NCBI GenBank assembly: GCA_045805805.1
Contig: JBJMKO010000027.1
Span: 1 to 13,482 of the forward strand
From: VRUE01 sp045805805
GTDB lineage: Bacteria; Actinomycetota; Thermoleophilia; Solirubrobacterales; 70-9
Direction of reading: 5' to 3'
DNA: 13,482 nt
The stretch's first letter is position 1. The number at the start of each line of letters is the position of its first letter. This document shows positions 13,343 to 13,482 of the stretch, one piece after another. Below the pieces are notes generated by a model, which saw only the letters and a list, made by a program, of their open reading frames with translations, did no database searches and had not been told where the DNA came from. The position numbers and the translations under genes were made by a program.

Positions 13343-13482
13343 CTACCTCTTCTTCTTTCCGCGCCTGCGGCCGCGCACGATGTAGCGATCGGACTGCTTG
13401 CCCTTCTTGCGGGTGCGGTAGCCAAGCGTCGGCTTGCCCCAAGGTGTGACCGGGTGGCCGCCGGGGGTGTGGTGGGCCTCGC
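13343..13482 (-). CDS. rplB: 50S ribosomal protein L2, C-terminal fragment (runs off the window)
   Basis: Only the last 46 codons plus a partial codon are present; the 5' part lies beyond the right edge. The translation ends with GGHPVTPWGKPTLGYRTRKK and a basic tail GRRRGKKR before TAG at 13345-13343. HPVTPWGKPT-GYRTRKK is the conserved C-terminal signature of bacterial L2, a primary 23S rRNA binding protein at the peptidyl-transferase centre of the large subunit. The stop is immediately followed by the rpsS ATG with no spacer, the normal rplB-rpsS order of the S10 operon. The frame was read directly from the sequence. The family call is secure; nothing can be said about the missing N-terminal part. 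Confidence 0.95.
   Translation of the reverse strand, partial: EAHHTPGGHPVTPWGKPTLGYRTRKKGKQSDRYIVRGRRRGKKKR

Overview
The window is a high-GC stretch of a bacterial ribosomal-protein superoperon (the S10-spc region). All genes I can support lie on the minus strand, so transcription runs from high to low coordinates. The gene order, one zinc-type S14, the adk-map pair after secY, frequent GTG starts and the actinobacterial look of the proteins point to an Actinomycetota genome. Thermoleophilia (Solirubrobacterales/Gaiellales-like) is my best guess; that placement is inference from protein style, not a search.

Layout in transcription order. 13482-10111: end of rplB, then rpsS, rplV, rpsC, rplP, rpmC, rpsQ, rplN. 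10111-4647: rplX, rplE, rpsN, rpsH, rplF, rplR, rpsE, rpmD, rplO, secY. 4636-3023: adk and map, separated by a 168-bp palindromic element. 2912-240: a secreted penicillin-acylase-family Ntn hydrolase, followed by a very strong hairpin. Spacing is tight. Eight junctions overlap by ATGA, GTGA, TGATG or TAATG, and rpsS/rplV overlap by 8 bases, so most genes are probably translationally coupled. No promoter for the main operon lies in the window.

The genes share one job up to map: ribosomal proteins of both subunits, the SecY translocon channel, adenylate kinase, and the aminopeptidase that removes the initiator methionine. The usual next genes (infA, rpmJ, rpsM, rpsK, rpsD, rpoA, rplQ) are not in the window; the acylase sits there instead.

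The most unusual signal is a family of short palindromic DNA elements inserted in frame inside ribosomal protein genes. Two 90-bp copies (rpsE 3' tail and rpsQ 5' extension) differ at only 4 positions although they lie 4.3 kb apart in unrelated genes. A third, 78-bp copy in the rplE tail keeps the same ends but has a different core. All three are multiples of 3 bp, lie in the same orientation and reading frame, and are bounded by CCGCGGGT...ACCCGCGG. They encode an Ala/Pro-rich peptide within low-complexity extensions. This resembles in principle the protein-coding palindromic elements known from Rickettsia. Codon use around the three copies also differs from the rest of the operon. S3 additionally carries a 61-residue RGG-type tail.
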